Assembly (NCBI RefSeq): GCF_004345665.1
Contig: NZ_SLWR01000004.1
Span: 372,001 to 436,000, forward strand
Length of the DNA: 64,000 nucleotides
Reading direction: 5' to 3'
Source of the DNA: Kribbella antiqua
Lineage (GTDB): Bacteria > Actinomycetota > Actinomycetes > Propionibacteriales > Kribbellaceae
Numbering within the stretch: position 1 is the stretch's first letter; each line of letters begins with the position of its first letter. Positions 24,151 through 33,231 of the stretch are shown piece after piece. The translations under genes and the position numbers were made by a program. The notes under the pieces are model-generated. The model saw nothing but the letters and a program-made list of their open reading frames with translations. It was not told the origin of the DNA and searched no databases.

Positions 24151-24807
24151 ATGAAGCCGGGCGACTTACTGGTGATCTCGCCGGTCAAGGAATTCACCTG
24201 CGCGGACTGCGGGACGACCGAGGCAGATCTGATGCGGCTGGAGAACGAGGCGCCGCTTTGCCTCCACTGCGCGGATCTCGATCACCTCGTCTTCCTGCCG
24301 TCGGGCAACACCGCGCTGACGCGGCGTGCTCGGAAGGCGAGCATGTTGTCGGCGGTCGTGGTCCGGTGGAGCCGGGCGCGAAAGCGCTACGAACGCCAGG
24401 GCGTCCTGGTCGAACAACCCGCACTGGAGTTGGCCGAGGAGCAGTGCCTCGCGGACGAGGACATCCGCGCCCGGCAGCGTGAACGGTCACGGGAGCGGCG
24501 CGCACTCGAGGACGTCGACTTCCAGCGGCGACTGGCGGCGGAGATTGTGCGCCTGTTCCCTGCCTGTCCGGCCTCGCGTGCGCAGGCAATCGCGGAGCAT
24601 GCCGGGACGCGCAGTAGCGGACGGGTCGGCCGATCGGCGGCCGGCCGGGCTCTCGAGGAGAACGCCGTCACACTTGCGGTGGTCGCGTCCATCCGACACG
24701 AGGACACGTCGTACGACGAACTCCTGATGGCTGGCGTTGGTCGTCAGGACGCGCGTGACCAGATCCGCGAGCAACTGGACGAGGTGCTCACCCGCTGGCG
24801 TGCCTAG
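24151..24807 (+). CDS. DUF2293 domain protein
   Basis: 218 residues. The N-terminus has a treble-clef-like zinc site: FTCADCGTTEADLM and PLCLHCADLDHLVFLP give CxxC pairs 20 residues apart. The rest is Arg-rich helix followed by the DUF2293 part (VDFQRRLAAEIVRLFP, GRALEENAVTLAVVASIRHE) with the conserved VASIRHxxTxYDELL end. Function unknown; a nucleic-acid role is suggested by charge and Cys pairs. I prefer the ATG at 24151 after GAGG; a GTG lies five codons upstream. It begins 24 bp after citrate synthase and may share its mRNA. Confidence 0.8.
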   Translation: MKPGDLLVISPVKEFTCADCGTTEADLMRLENEAPLCLHCADLDHLVFLPSGNTALTRRARKASMLSAVVVRWSRARKRYERQGVLVEQPALELAEEQCLADEDIRARQRERSRERRALEDVDFQRRLAAEIVRLFPACPASRAQAIAEHAGTRSSGRVGRSAAGRALEENAVTLAVVASIRHEDTSYDELLMAGVGRQDARDQIREQLDEVLTRWRA

Positions 24808-24917
24808 CCTCTCCCGCTGCGCGAACCCAAACGCCACCTGGGTCTGGGGCCTCCTCGCAGCTCATCCGGCCCACGCCGGTTGAACTTGGCGGCCTGGCTC
24901 GGGGCGCGGCGGGTGCT

Positions 24918-25820
24918 TTAGCGGTCTTGGCTTGGGGTGCGGCCGGTGCGTTGTTTGTACTGGCGGCTGAAGTACGGGACGTCCGTGTAGCCGAGGGCAG
25001 CGGCGGTCTGGGTGACCGTCATGCCGGTTTCAGTGAGCAACTGGTGGGCGCGGTCGATCCTGGACTGGATGAGGTACTGCGCCGGCGACATGCCGAGCTG
25101 GGCGACGAAGCGGCGGGTGAACTGGGCCCTGGAGAGCGCGGCCCGGCGAGCCATCTCCCCCACGGTCCAGTCGTGCCCCGGGTCCTGGCGGATCAGCCGT
25201 GCGACCTCGTCGACGGCACCATCGGTCGCGTTCCGGCCAGGGTTATACACGGCGTCCCAGATCATCCCCAGCAGCTGCTCCAGACACAGCTCAGCCTGAC
25301 GCCGTCCGAGCGCATCCTGCCTCCGGTACGACGCATCGCTCGTACGCGCCAGCACCCCCAGCAACTCCCGGTCCATCACCTCCCCCCACCGAGGCGCCGG
25401 CACCACCCCAGCTCCCGGCCCGCCAACCCCAGAACCTTCGACCCCAGAACCTTCGACCCCAGACCCTTCGACGGCCGACCTTTCGGCCCCGGACCTTTCG
25501 ACGGCTGACCTTTCGGGGCCGGACCTTTCGGGGTTGGATTCTTCGACGTCGAAGTGCATGCCGAAGACGAGTAGGCGCCGGCGTGGGTCGTGGCTGGCGG
25601 TGGGGGCGTCGCCGGGGGCGAAGACGGCACAGATGCCGGGGTGGAGATCTTGCTCCTCGCCGTCGAGCTCCAGCCGACCCCGCCCGTCCAGCACACACCA
25701 GAGCAGGTGGTCCGGCAGCGGCCGCGACGCCCACGACCAGCTGGGCTCGCACCGCCAGAACGTCGGCGCCGACAGCAGACGGAGAGTCAGTGGTTCACCG
25801 GCGGCCACAGGATGCGTCAA
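24918..25820 (-). CDS. AraC-family regulator with a repetitive linker
   Basis: About 300 residues. An N-terminal cupin-like sensor (HLLWCVLDGRGRLELDGEEQ, then GICAVFAPGDAP) is joined to a C-terminal double helix-turn-helix (VGEMARRAALSRAQFTRRF and VTQTAAALGYTDVPYFSRQY). Between them are about eight five-residue repeats of the type ERSGP/ERSAV/EGSGV, an odd insertion in this family. I prefer the TTG at 25820, eight bases after AAGGAG; the frame is open further up to a TTG at 25877. It diverges from a PhyH dioxygenase gene that it probably controls. Confidence 0.85.
   Translation of the reverse strand: MTHPVAAGEPLTLRLLSAPTFWRCEPSWSWASRPLPDHLLWCVLDGRGRLELDGEEQDLHPGICAVFAPGDAPTASHDPRRRLLVFGMHFDVEESNPERSGPERSAVERSGAERSAVEGSGVEGSGVEGSGVGGPGAGVVPAPRWGEVMDRELLGVLARTSDASYRRQDALGRRQAELCLEQLLGMIWDAVYNPGRNATDGAVDEVARLIRQDPGHDWTVGEMARRAALSRAQFTRRFVAQLGMSPAQYLIQSRIDRAHQLLTETGMTVTQTAAALGYTDVPYFSRQYKQRTGRTPSQDR
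25425..25545. repeat. Degenerate 15-bp tandem repeat inside the AraC gene
   Basis: About eight units related to CGACCCCAGAACCTT and CGACGGCCGACCTTT (plus strand) run head to tail in frame, encoding the Glu-Arg/Gly-Ser-rich linker. Since the unit is a multiple of three, copy number can change without frameshift. Confidence 0.8.
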
Positions 25821-25943
25821 TAGTTCAACTCCTTGCGTCGATCTTCCGTGGCTGAGCAGAGTCGTCGGCTCGGACAATTGCAGTGTCGGGGCCAGGATAG
25901 GCCTTTCCGGACACCGTGATCCGATCTACTGCGGGAGTTGTGG

Positions 25944-26807
25944 ATGAGCGTTTCGTACAAGGCCGAGGAGCAGCGGGCTTCGGCGTACAAGGAAGAGTTC
26001 GACAGCGCGGGGTACACGCTGGTGCGCGGGCTGTTCGGGGCGGAAGAGGTCGAGCGGCTGCGGGACCACTACATGGAGCTGCGGCAGCGCGGTGCGGACC
26101 CGCATGACTTTTCCGGGCACGAAGCGACCAGCCGCGATCCGCTGCGGCGGTACCCGCGGATGGCGCAGATGCACCGGTGGGACGACACCTCGCTGCGCTG
26201 GCTGATCGACGACCGGTTGGATCAGGTGATGACCGGGCTGCTCGGCAGGTCGCCGTACGCGGTCCAGACGATGCTGTACTTCAAGCCGCCGGGGTCCCGG
26301 GGCCAGGCGCTGCACCAGGACAACTTCTACCTGAAGGCAGAGCCCGGGACGTGCGTCGCCGCGTGGATGGCGCTCGACCGCGTCGACAAGGCGAACGGGT
26401 GCCTCGAGGTCGTACCTGGGAGCCACCGTTGGCCTATTCTCTGCACTGAGAAGGCCGACACGAAGATCAGCTTCACGGACATCACTGTGCCGCTGCCTGA
26501 CCCGGATGCCGCCGTCCCGGTCGAGATGGAGCCCGGCGACGTGCTGTTTTTCCACGGTGCTCTCGTGCACGGCAGCGCGCCGAACGTCACCACCGACCGC
26601 TTCCGGCGCGCCCTGATCGGCCACTACATCGAGGGCGAGGCGGAGCGGGTGGCGCAGTACTACCACCCGGCCCTCCGCATGGACGGCACTCCGCTCGAAC
26701 TGGAAGTCGCCGAGGGCGGCGGCGCCTGCGGCGAATGGACCGACGGCCCGGACGGCCCCGTAGCCCTCATGACCGGCACCCACACCGTCACCCGCAAACA
26801 CGAGTAA
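25944..26807 (+). CDS. Phytanoyl-CoA dioxygenase (PhyH) family oxygenase
   Basis: 287 residues. The Fe(II)/2-oxoglutarate facial triad is visible: His124 and Asp126 in LHQDNFYLKAEPGT, and His209 in LFFHGALVHGSAPN; Arg219-Arg222 in DRFRRALIGHY would hold 2-oxoglutarate. WMALDRVDKANGCLEVVPGSH is typical of the family. It hydroxylates a small molecule or lipid; the substrate is unknown. The ATG follows GGGAG. The divergent AraC regulator suggests induction by the substrate. A strong hairpin follows the stop. Confidence 0.9.
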   Translation: MSVSYKAEEQRASAYKEEFDSAGYTLVRGLFGAEEVERLRDHYMELRQRGADPHDFSGHEATSRDPLRRYPRMAQMHRWDDTSLRWLIDDRLDQVMTGLLGRSPYAVQTMLYFKPPGSRGQALHQDNFYLKAEPGTCVAAWMALDRVDKANGCLEVVPGSHRWPILCTEKADTKISFTDITVPLPDPDAAVPVEMEPGDVLFFHGALVHGSAPNVTTDRFRRALIGHYIEGEAERVAQYYHPALRMDGTPLELEVAEGGGACGEWTDGPDGPVALMTGTHTVTRKHE

Positions 26808-26815
26808 CCACGCAG

Positions 26816-26857
26816 CCCCACCCCCACACAGGCTGCCCGTTGTGCGTGGGGGTGGGG
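26816..26857 (+). terminator. Hairpin after the phyH-like gene
   Basis: CCCCACCCCCAC at 26816-26827 pairs with GTGGGGGTGGGG at 26846-26857: perfect 12-bp arms around an 18-base loop, 9 bp after the stop. The right arm continues into a long G-rich tract. Confidence 0.75.
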
Positions 26858-26964
26858 TGGTTGATGGGTGGGGGGTTGGGTTCGGGAGGATGGGGTGAGA
26901 CCCGGGGACGGGGACTGTTGGCGGTGTGGGATCATGGGGTGCGCTGACAGCGTCGTCGGCCTAG

Positions 26965-28134
<1,170 letters not shown>

Positions 28135-28162
28135 GCTGCTGAGGTTTCTCCAGTACGACGTA

Positions 28163-28195
28163 CAGCCGCCGGCCCGAAGGATGGGTCGGCGGCTG
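28163..28195. terminator. Bidirectional terminator between serC and the secreted protein gene
   Basis: CAGCCGCCGGCCC pairs with GGGTCGGCGGCTG (one G-U type mismatch) around a 7-base loop, followed by GTTCTTT. It sits between convergent genes and can serve both. Confidence 0.75.
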
Positions 28196-28204
28196 GTTCT
28201 TTGG

Positions 28205-29350
28205 CTAAGGGCGGCGGTGAGGCGTCGGTGGGGATTGGCCAGTCAGGCGGGCGTTTTCGGCCATCCGATCGAGGCGTTCGCGGCGGCCTGGGGGGAAGGT
28301 GATGATCGTGATGATGAAGGCGAAGACGGCGGCGCCGATCAGGATCCAGCGAAGGTTGTGGCTCTTGCTGGTGTCGCCCGAGTCGTCGGCGGTGGACGCC
28401 TTGGGGGTTGTGCTCGCGGACGGTTGCGCGCCGGACTTCGGTGCGGGGACCGCGACCTGGTAGACAGCCGAGTTGGAACCCTCGCTGCCGACAAGGACCG
28501 TGTCACCGGAACCGGACGGACCGACGGCGACCGATTCACCCTGGTCGGCCGACACCGTTGCCCGCGCGATCACGTTCGGCTTCTCGCCCCACCGGACGGT
28601 GGCCAGGCCGGTGTAAGTCCGCAGTACGACGCGCTGACCGTCCGGGAGGAAGGTGCCGTCGGTGAAGGTGCCGGTCGGGGCCGGGGCGAGCTTGGTGAGT
28701 TCGTTCGTGCCCTGGCGGGACGGGTCCGGCGGTGCGGCATAGATTCCGCCGACGCCCTTCTCGGCCTTGGTGACGATGTAGAGCTGGTTCGTACCGGGCT
28801 CGACCAGCAGGGTCTCGGCGTCGTGCGCTCCGTCCGGGTACTCGAAGTCGTACCGGTGGTAGCGGACGTTCTCGGCGTCCTCCAGCGCGTCCGGCTCGGG
28901 GATCGTGTAGATCTCGATCTGGTCCCGGTTGGCCTTGTTGTCGCCGATGTCGGCGATGTAGATCGTGCCGTCGCGGTCCACGGCGATCGCCTCGACGTCG
29001 CGGACCTCCGCCTTGAACCTGAGCTCCGCCTTCACTTTGCCGGTGGTGTCGATGGCGAACACCCGGGCCGTGTCGCCGGAGTCGTTCATCGTCCAGTAGA
29101 TGCCCTCGTATTTCTGGCTCTTCGCCAGCCCCGACGATTCCTGCAGCCGCTCGTCGCGAATCGTGAACAGCTTCTTCTTGGCCACCGGTGTGGGGTCGGC
29201 CGCCGGCAGCAGCGCCGCGGTCTGCGCCGAGGCGGCAGCCGAGCCGGCGGCTGACTGGGGGGCGCGGGTGGCCGCGCCGGCCTGGATCGCGGTGCCCGAC
29301 AGGCTGAACAGCGTCGCGGCGGTCAGGGCGAGAGCCGTGCGGAGCCTCAA
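28205..29350 (-). CDS. Secreted, C-terminally anchored beta-propeller-like protein
   Basis: 381 residues. Signal peptide (MRLRTALALTAATLFSLSG, cleavage likely near AGAATR). The large outer domain has repeated strands such as VEAIAVDRDGTIYIADIGDN and AETLLVEPGTNQLYIVTKA, the look of a six-bladed propeller or esterase-like repeat. It is followed by a Ser/Thr/Pro linker, a membrane helix near 333-352 (LRWILIGAAVFAFIITIITF) and a basic cytoplasmic tail. The start is TTG, overlapping the stop of the upstream methyltransferase (TTGA) and preceded by GAGGTGG. Function unknown; the pattern suggests a surface enzyme or binding protein. Confidence 0.8.
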   Translation of the reverse strand: MRLRTALALTAATLFSLSGTAIQAGAATRAPQSAAGSAAASAQTAALLPAADPTPVAKKKLFTIRDERLQESSGLAKSQKYEGIYWTMNDSGDTARVFAIDTTGKVKAELRFKAEVRDVEAIAVDRDGTIYIADIGDNKANRDQIEIYTIPEPDALEDAENVRYHRYDFEYPDGAHDAETLLVEPGTNQLYIVTKAEKGVGGIYAAPPDPSRQGTNELTKLAPAPTGTFTDGTFLPDGQRVVLRTYTGLATVRWGEKPNVIARATVSADQGESVAVGPSGSGDTVLVGSEGSNSAVYQVAVPAPKSGAQPSASTTPKASTADDSGDTSKSHNLRWILIGAAVFAFIITIITFPPGRRERLDRMAENARLTGQSPPTPHRRP

Positions 29351-30633
29351 GAGACCACCTCTGGTCGGTCCGTCAGGAGCAGCTGGGCCAGCCGCGGGTT
29401 AACCTGCCAGTCCGTGATGAGGGTTCGGTACTCGGACTCGAGGTCGGGGGTGGGCTTGGCGCCGGTGCGGGCGGCCCGGAGCAGGAGGTTTCGCGGGGTG
29501 TGCTGACTGTCCACGAACTGCACGACCTCCACTCGGTATCCGACCTGTCGCAGTACCGCCGCCCGCAACGTATCCGTCAGGACGTCGGCGAACCGCTCAC
29601 GAACGATGCCATATCGCGTCATCAGCGCATACGGCGCCGGTGGTGAGACGCTCTTCAGCTGCTTTTGGATGTCGTGATGACAACACGGCGCGGCGAGCAC
29701 CAGCGGAGCCTCCCAGCGAACCGCCCGAGCGAGCGCGTCGTCGGTGGCGGTGTCGCACGCGTGCAGCGCCAGTACGACGTCCGGACGTAGGTCGAGCTCC
29801 GCGTCCTGGATGGTCGCGTCGACGAATCGCAGGTGGTCCTGCCAGCCGAGCGCTGCCACCACCTGGGTGTTCCGCTTTCGCGCCGCCGGATTGTGGTCCA
29901 CACCAGTCATCCGTACGTCGTGACCGGCCGCGGTGAGCAGGTGATACGCCGCCAAGGTCAGGTACGCGTTGCCGCAGCCGAGGTCCACGACCTGCAGCGG
30001 CCGGCCGGTCGCGATCCGGCCTGCCGCGAACGCCTCGTCCAGGGCCGGCGCGAGCAGCTTGCAGAACTCCTCGATCTGCTTGTACTTGGCCTGCCGCGAC
30101 GGCTTCACCCGGCCGAGGTGGTCGCTGATGCCTAGCTCGATCAGGAACGGCGCGGCCGGGTCGAGCACGCGCTGCTTCACCCTGTCGTGGGTGGTTTCCT
30201 GCTCCCGGCTGTCCTCCTGCCGGTGCAGCAGTTCCTTGCCCTTCTTGGTGTAGCGCAGTCGCAGGGTCTCGGCCGTCGTCTCGACGTGCCAGGTCCCGTA
30301 CGGCAGATCCAGCAGCTCGTCGACCGCCTTCTCCAGATCCGCTCCGGCGACGTTGCGGGTGTGCGCCTGGCGTTCGTCGTACTCGGTGATCTGGAGGTGA
30401 CGCAGCGGCGTACGGTCGGAGCCCTTCAGGTCGACATACCGCAGCTCGACCCGCTGGTAGTGCGGCTGCTCCATACCGCGCCGGCGACCGGACGCGAGCG
30501 CGCGGACCAGGCCCGCTGTGTCCAGCAAGGTCGCGCGGATAACCTCCCGCGCGCCGGACCCGACACCGGATCCACCGCCGGAGCCGGGGCCTGGCTCGCC
30601 GGTAGGACGCTCCGGATCCACCTCTGCCTGCAT
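29347..30633 (-). CDS. Class I SAM-dependent methyltransferase (METTL25/Methyltransf_32-like)
   Basis: 428 residues. A Gly/Ser/Pro-rich N-terminus precedes a domain of about 130 residues with RVELRYVDLKGSDRTPLRHL, then the methyltransferase domain: QVVDLGCGNAYLTLAAYHLL (motif I), GVDHNPAARKRN, and LHACDTATDDALARAV with AAPCCHHDIQKQL. This combination is found in bacterial and eukaryotic proteins of the METTL25 type, thought to act on RNA or ribosomal protein. Cys-Cys-His-His in CCHHD is typical. It is coupled by TTGA to the secreted-protein gene, an odd pairing. Confidence 0.8.
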   Translation of the reverse strand: MQAEVDPERPTGEPGPGSGGGSGVGSGAREVIRATLLDTAGLVRALASGRRRGMEQPHYQRVELRYVDLKGSDRTPLRHLQITEYDERQAHTRNVAGADLEKAVDELLDLPYGTWHVETTAETLRLRYTKKGKELLHRQEDSREQETTHDRVKQRVLDPAAPFLIELGISDHLGRVKPSRQAKYKQIEEFCKLLAPALDEAFAAGRIATGRPLQVVDLGCGNAYLTLAAYHLLTAAGHDVRMTGVDHNPAARKRNTQVVAALGWQDHLRFVDATIQDAELDLRPDVVLALHACDTATDDALARAVRWEAPLVLAAPCCHHDIQKQLKSVSPPAPYALMTRYGIVRERFADVLTDTLRAAVLRQVGYRVEVVQFVDSQHTPRNLLLRAARTGAKPTPDLESEYRTLITDWQVNPRLAQLLLTDRPEVVS

Positions 30634-30741
30634 CGCGCCATTGTCGCCGACCGCTCCGCCCGATCACAAAACGGTCTCGCCCGACGCCATCAAGCGCACG
30701 CCCGCGTGCGGGGTCGAGGGTGGTGACCGGCATAGGCGGCG

Positions 30742-31107
30742 TCATTCGAGTTTCTCGTCTTCTTTGAGGAGGCCGAGGGAGCGGAGGCGGGTGGCGATGC
30801 CGCCTTCCTGGCGGCCCAGGGCCTCGACGAGTTGGTCCTTGGTGGCGCCGCTGCGGTAGAGCTCGGTCAGGGTTTCCTCCTCCTCTGAGGTCCAGAGACG
30901 GAACGCGTTTGGGTGGTTCTTGCGGGCGGCCTGGATCCTGCGGGTCATCGAGCGGGTGGCCAGCAGCTCCAGGGAGCGGATCCGGGCCTGGCGGTGCCGG
31001 CCGACTTCTTCGCCCTCTCGCCAGAACACCACCGCACCCTCGTCGAACGTCATCAGATCGGCCGGGACGTCGCAGTAGTCGGCTTCGTCGAGCATCACTC
31101 GCAGCAT
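30742..31107 (-). CDS. Hypothetical protein with C-terminal helix-turn-helix/SANT-like domain
   Basis: 121 residues. The N-terminal half has an acidic strand-rich stretch (ADYCDVPADLMTFDEGAVVFW). The C-terminal half, FRLWTSEEEETLTELYRSG followed by VEALGRQEGGIATRLRSLGL, matches the SANT/Myb-like helix set common in small actinobacterial proteins that bind DNA or pair with helicases. No neighbour gives a hint. The start is ATG, MLRVMLDE. Confidence 0.65.
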   Translation of the reverse strand: MLRVMLDEADYCDVPADLMTFDEGAVVFWREGEEVGRHRQARIRSLELLATRSMTRRIQAARKNHPNAFRLWTSEEEETLTELYRSGATKDQLVEALGRQEGGIATRLRSLGLLKEDEKLE

Positions 31108-31247
31108 GGTCCTTCTCTCCGTTTCGTGGTTCGGGCCGCCCGGCCACCGCGGCCGCGTCCGGTCCCTGTTCTCACCAGAGAAGATGCCGCGATCTCACCC
31201 CGCCTCGACCGGCAATCCGCGAGCTGTGGACACCGACCGCAAAGATA

Positions 31248-31270
31248 GTTTGCAAAATTACTTTGCAAAC
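31248..31270. promoter_or_regulatory. Operator GTTTGCAAA-ATTAC-TTTGCAAAC
   Basis: A perfect inverted repeat with 9-bp arms and 5-bp gap, 28 bp before the ATG of the ArsR-like gene. Two TTTGCAAA octamers are palindromes in themselves, and a further TTTGCA follows at 31275. The AT-rich stretch stands out; it is a likely autoregulatory site overlapping the promoter. Confidence 0.65.
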
Positions 31271-31297
31271 CGTCTTTGCAGTTCTACGCTCGATGAC

Positions 31298-31906
31298 ATG
31301 ACCGAGCAGAACCCCCAAGACGTACAGCCGGCAGCGGGCGACGACGGGCGGACCGTGCGGCTGGATACGGAGTCGCTGCGGGCGTTGGCGCATCCCATGC
31401 GGAATCGGATGCTCGGCCTGCTGCGGGTCTACGGGCCGCAGACGGCGACCACGCTGGCTGAGCGCCTCGGAGTGAACACCGGCGCCACCAGCTACCACCT
31501 GCGGCAGCTCGCCGATGCGGGCTTGGTGCTCGAAGACGACACCCGTGGCAACGCGCGGGACCGGTGGTGGAAGTCGGCGCACCAGGGCACGGACTTCGAC
31601 AAGTCGAAGCTGATCGAGGCGGAGCCTGAGCTGGCAATGGGCTTCCTGCACGGGATCGGCCAGACATACGCCGAGAACATGTTCGGCTTCATCGACTCGA
31701 TGGAGACGCTGGCGCCGGAGTGGCGAGAGGCCAGCCTGCTCGCGGACTACTTCTTCCACCTGCGGCCTGAGCAGCTGCAGTCGATGATGGAGGAGATCGT
31801 TGCGGTCTTCGAGAAGTACAGGACGCCGGATCTCACCGCTCCGCTCCCCGAGGGCGCCAAGCAGGTCACCGTCCAGATCCAGGCCTATCCACGGGAAACC
31901 CGGTGA
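31298..31906 (+). CDS. ArsR-type winged-helix transcriptional regulator
   Basis: 202 residues. The N-terminal winged helix reads LRALAHPMRNRMLGLLRVYG, LAERLGVNTGATSYHLRQL and ADAGLVLEDDTRGNARDRWW, the ArsR/helix_turn_helix_5 pattern. The C-terminal part is a helical domain of about 100 residues, longer than in metal sensors, with no Cys pair, so metals are unlikely effectors. It overlaps the downstream MFS exporter gene by GTGA and has a strong palindrome upstream: a classic self-regulated exporter pair. Confidence 0.87.
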   Translation: MTEQNPQDVQPAAGDDGRTVRLDTESLRALAHPMRNRMLGLLRVYGPQTATTLAERLGVNTGATSYHLRQLADAGLVLEDDTRGNARDRWWKSAHQGTDFDKSKLIEAEPELAMGFLHGIGQTYAENMFGFIDSMETLAPEWREASLLADYFFHLRPEQLQSMMEEIVAVFEKYRTPDLTAPLPEGAKQVTVQIQAYPRETR

Positions 31907-33231
31907 GCGCCCGTACGACGGAAGCCGCGCGGGCAGCCGGGGAAGTCGCACCGGGAGCGAACGTACGCCGTGGGCCGTTGGTGGCGTTCTTGGTAGCCAA
32001 CGTGGTGTCGGTGTGTGGCACTCGGGTCAGCGCGATCGCGATCCCCTGGTTCGTGTTGATGACGACAGGGTCGCCGTTCAAGACCGGAGTGGTAGCGCTG
32101 GCGGAGATGGCGCCGCTGGTGTTGTCGAAGGCGATGGGTGGGCCGCTGATCGATCGCATCGGGGCCCGGCGGATCAGCGTGACGGCGGATGCCGCCAGTA
32201 CCGGTGTGGTCGCGCTCGTACCTCTGCTGCACACACTCCACGTGCTGTCGTTCCCGATGCTGCTCGCACTCGTCGCGGCAGCGGGAGCGTTACGTGGGCC
32301 GGGTGACGCAGCCAAGGGGACGCTGATCCCCGACATCGCACAGGCCGCCAAGGTCCCGCTGGAACGTGTTACGGGCTTGGAGAGTACGACGGAACGCCTG
32401 GCCAGCTTCATCGCGTTCGGGGTGGCCGGCGGGCTCATCGCCCTGGTCGGCGAGGTCAACGCGCTCTGGATCGACGCGGCCTCGTTCGCGATCTGCGCCG
32501 TACTGATCTACCGCTGGGTGCCCGCCGGCCGCAGACAGCCGCACCATGACGAGCAGGACCGCTACCGGCAGCGGCTGCTGGACGGCTGGCGGTTCCTTCG
32601 CAGGGACAGGCTGATGATGCCGCTAGTGCTCATGATCGCGGTGACCAATCTGCTCGACGCCGCCATTGCCGCCGTACTGCTGCCGGTGTGGATCAAGGAG
32701 CACGGGTTCGGACCAGGCCACACCAGCTTGATCCTCACGTCGTTCGGGCTGACGTCGACTGTGTTCGCGCTGGTCGCTGCCGCGGTCGGTGAGCGGATCC
32801 CGCGCAAGCTGGTCTTCACCCTCGGTTTCCTGATCTGTGGGGCACCGCGGTTCGCCGTGATGGCGTTCGACGCGCCGGTGTGGACGCTGATGGCCGTGTA
32901 CGCCGTCGGTGGCATCGGAGCCGGCTTCCTCAACCCGATCCTGGGTGCACTGTTCATCGAGCGGATCCCGCCACACATGCTCGGCCGGGTCAACTCGCTC
33001 GCCGATGCCGTCTGCTGGACCGGCGTACCGCTGGGAGGTGTCGCTGCGGGCGCTGCGATCGCCGGCATCGGCCTGGCACCCGCACTGCTCGCCGCAGGCG
33101 CGGTCTACCTCGTCGCGACGATGTCACCGCTGCTGATCGGGCGTCAGGAGAGCTGGAAGACTAAACCGGGTCTGACGGATCCTCCGGGAACGGCGGAAGA
33201 CTTGGATCCGGCGGCAGTCCCCACGTCTTAG
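31903..33231 (+). CDS. MFS transporter, probable drug or metabolite exporter
   Basis: 442 residues, twelve predicted membrane helices. GPLIDRIGARRISVTADA at the loop between helices 2 and 3 is the MFS motif A. It resembles the DHA3-like exporters of actinomycetes. The start is GTG, coupled to the regulator. The last 71 bp, coding a hydrophilic Pro/Thr-rich tail, overlap the convergent membrane-protein gene, and this tail is poorly conserved-looking. Confidence 0.88.
   Translation: MSARTTEAARAAGEVAPGANVRRGPLVAFLVANVVSVCGTRVSAIAIPWFVLMTTGSPFKTGVVALAEMAPLVLSKAMGGPLIDRIGARRISVTADAASTGVVALVPLLHTLHVLSFPMLLALVAAAGALRGPGDAAKGTLIPDIAQAAKVPLERVTGLESTTERLASFIAFGVAGGLIALVGEVNALWIDAASFAICAVLIYRWVPAGRRQPHHDEQDRYRQRLLDGWRFLRRDRLMMPLVLMIAVTNLLDAAIAAVLLPVWIKEHGFGPGHTSLILTSFGLTSTVFALVAAAVGERIPRKLVFTLGFLICGAPRFAVMAFDAPVWTLMAVYAVGGIGAGFLNPILGALFIERIPPHMLGRVNSLADAVCWTGVPLGGVAAGAAIAGIGLAPALLAAGAVYLVATMSPLLIGRQESWKTKPGLTDPPGTAEDLDPAAVPTS

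Noticed and set aside
25425..25545. CRISPR-like array
   Set aside because: Short 15-bp units without spacers that are in frame in a coding gene.
29597..31147. 516-codon minus-strand frame
   Set aside because: Shadow of the METTL25-like methyltransferase in another frame; composition is Arg/Gly/Pro only.
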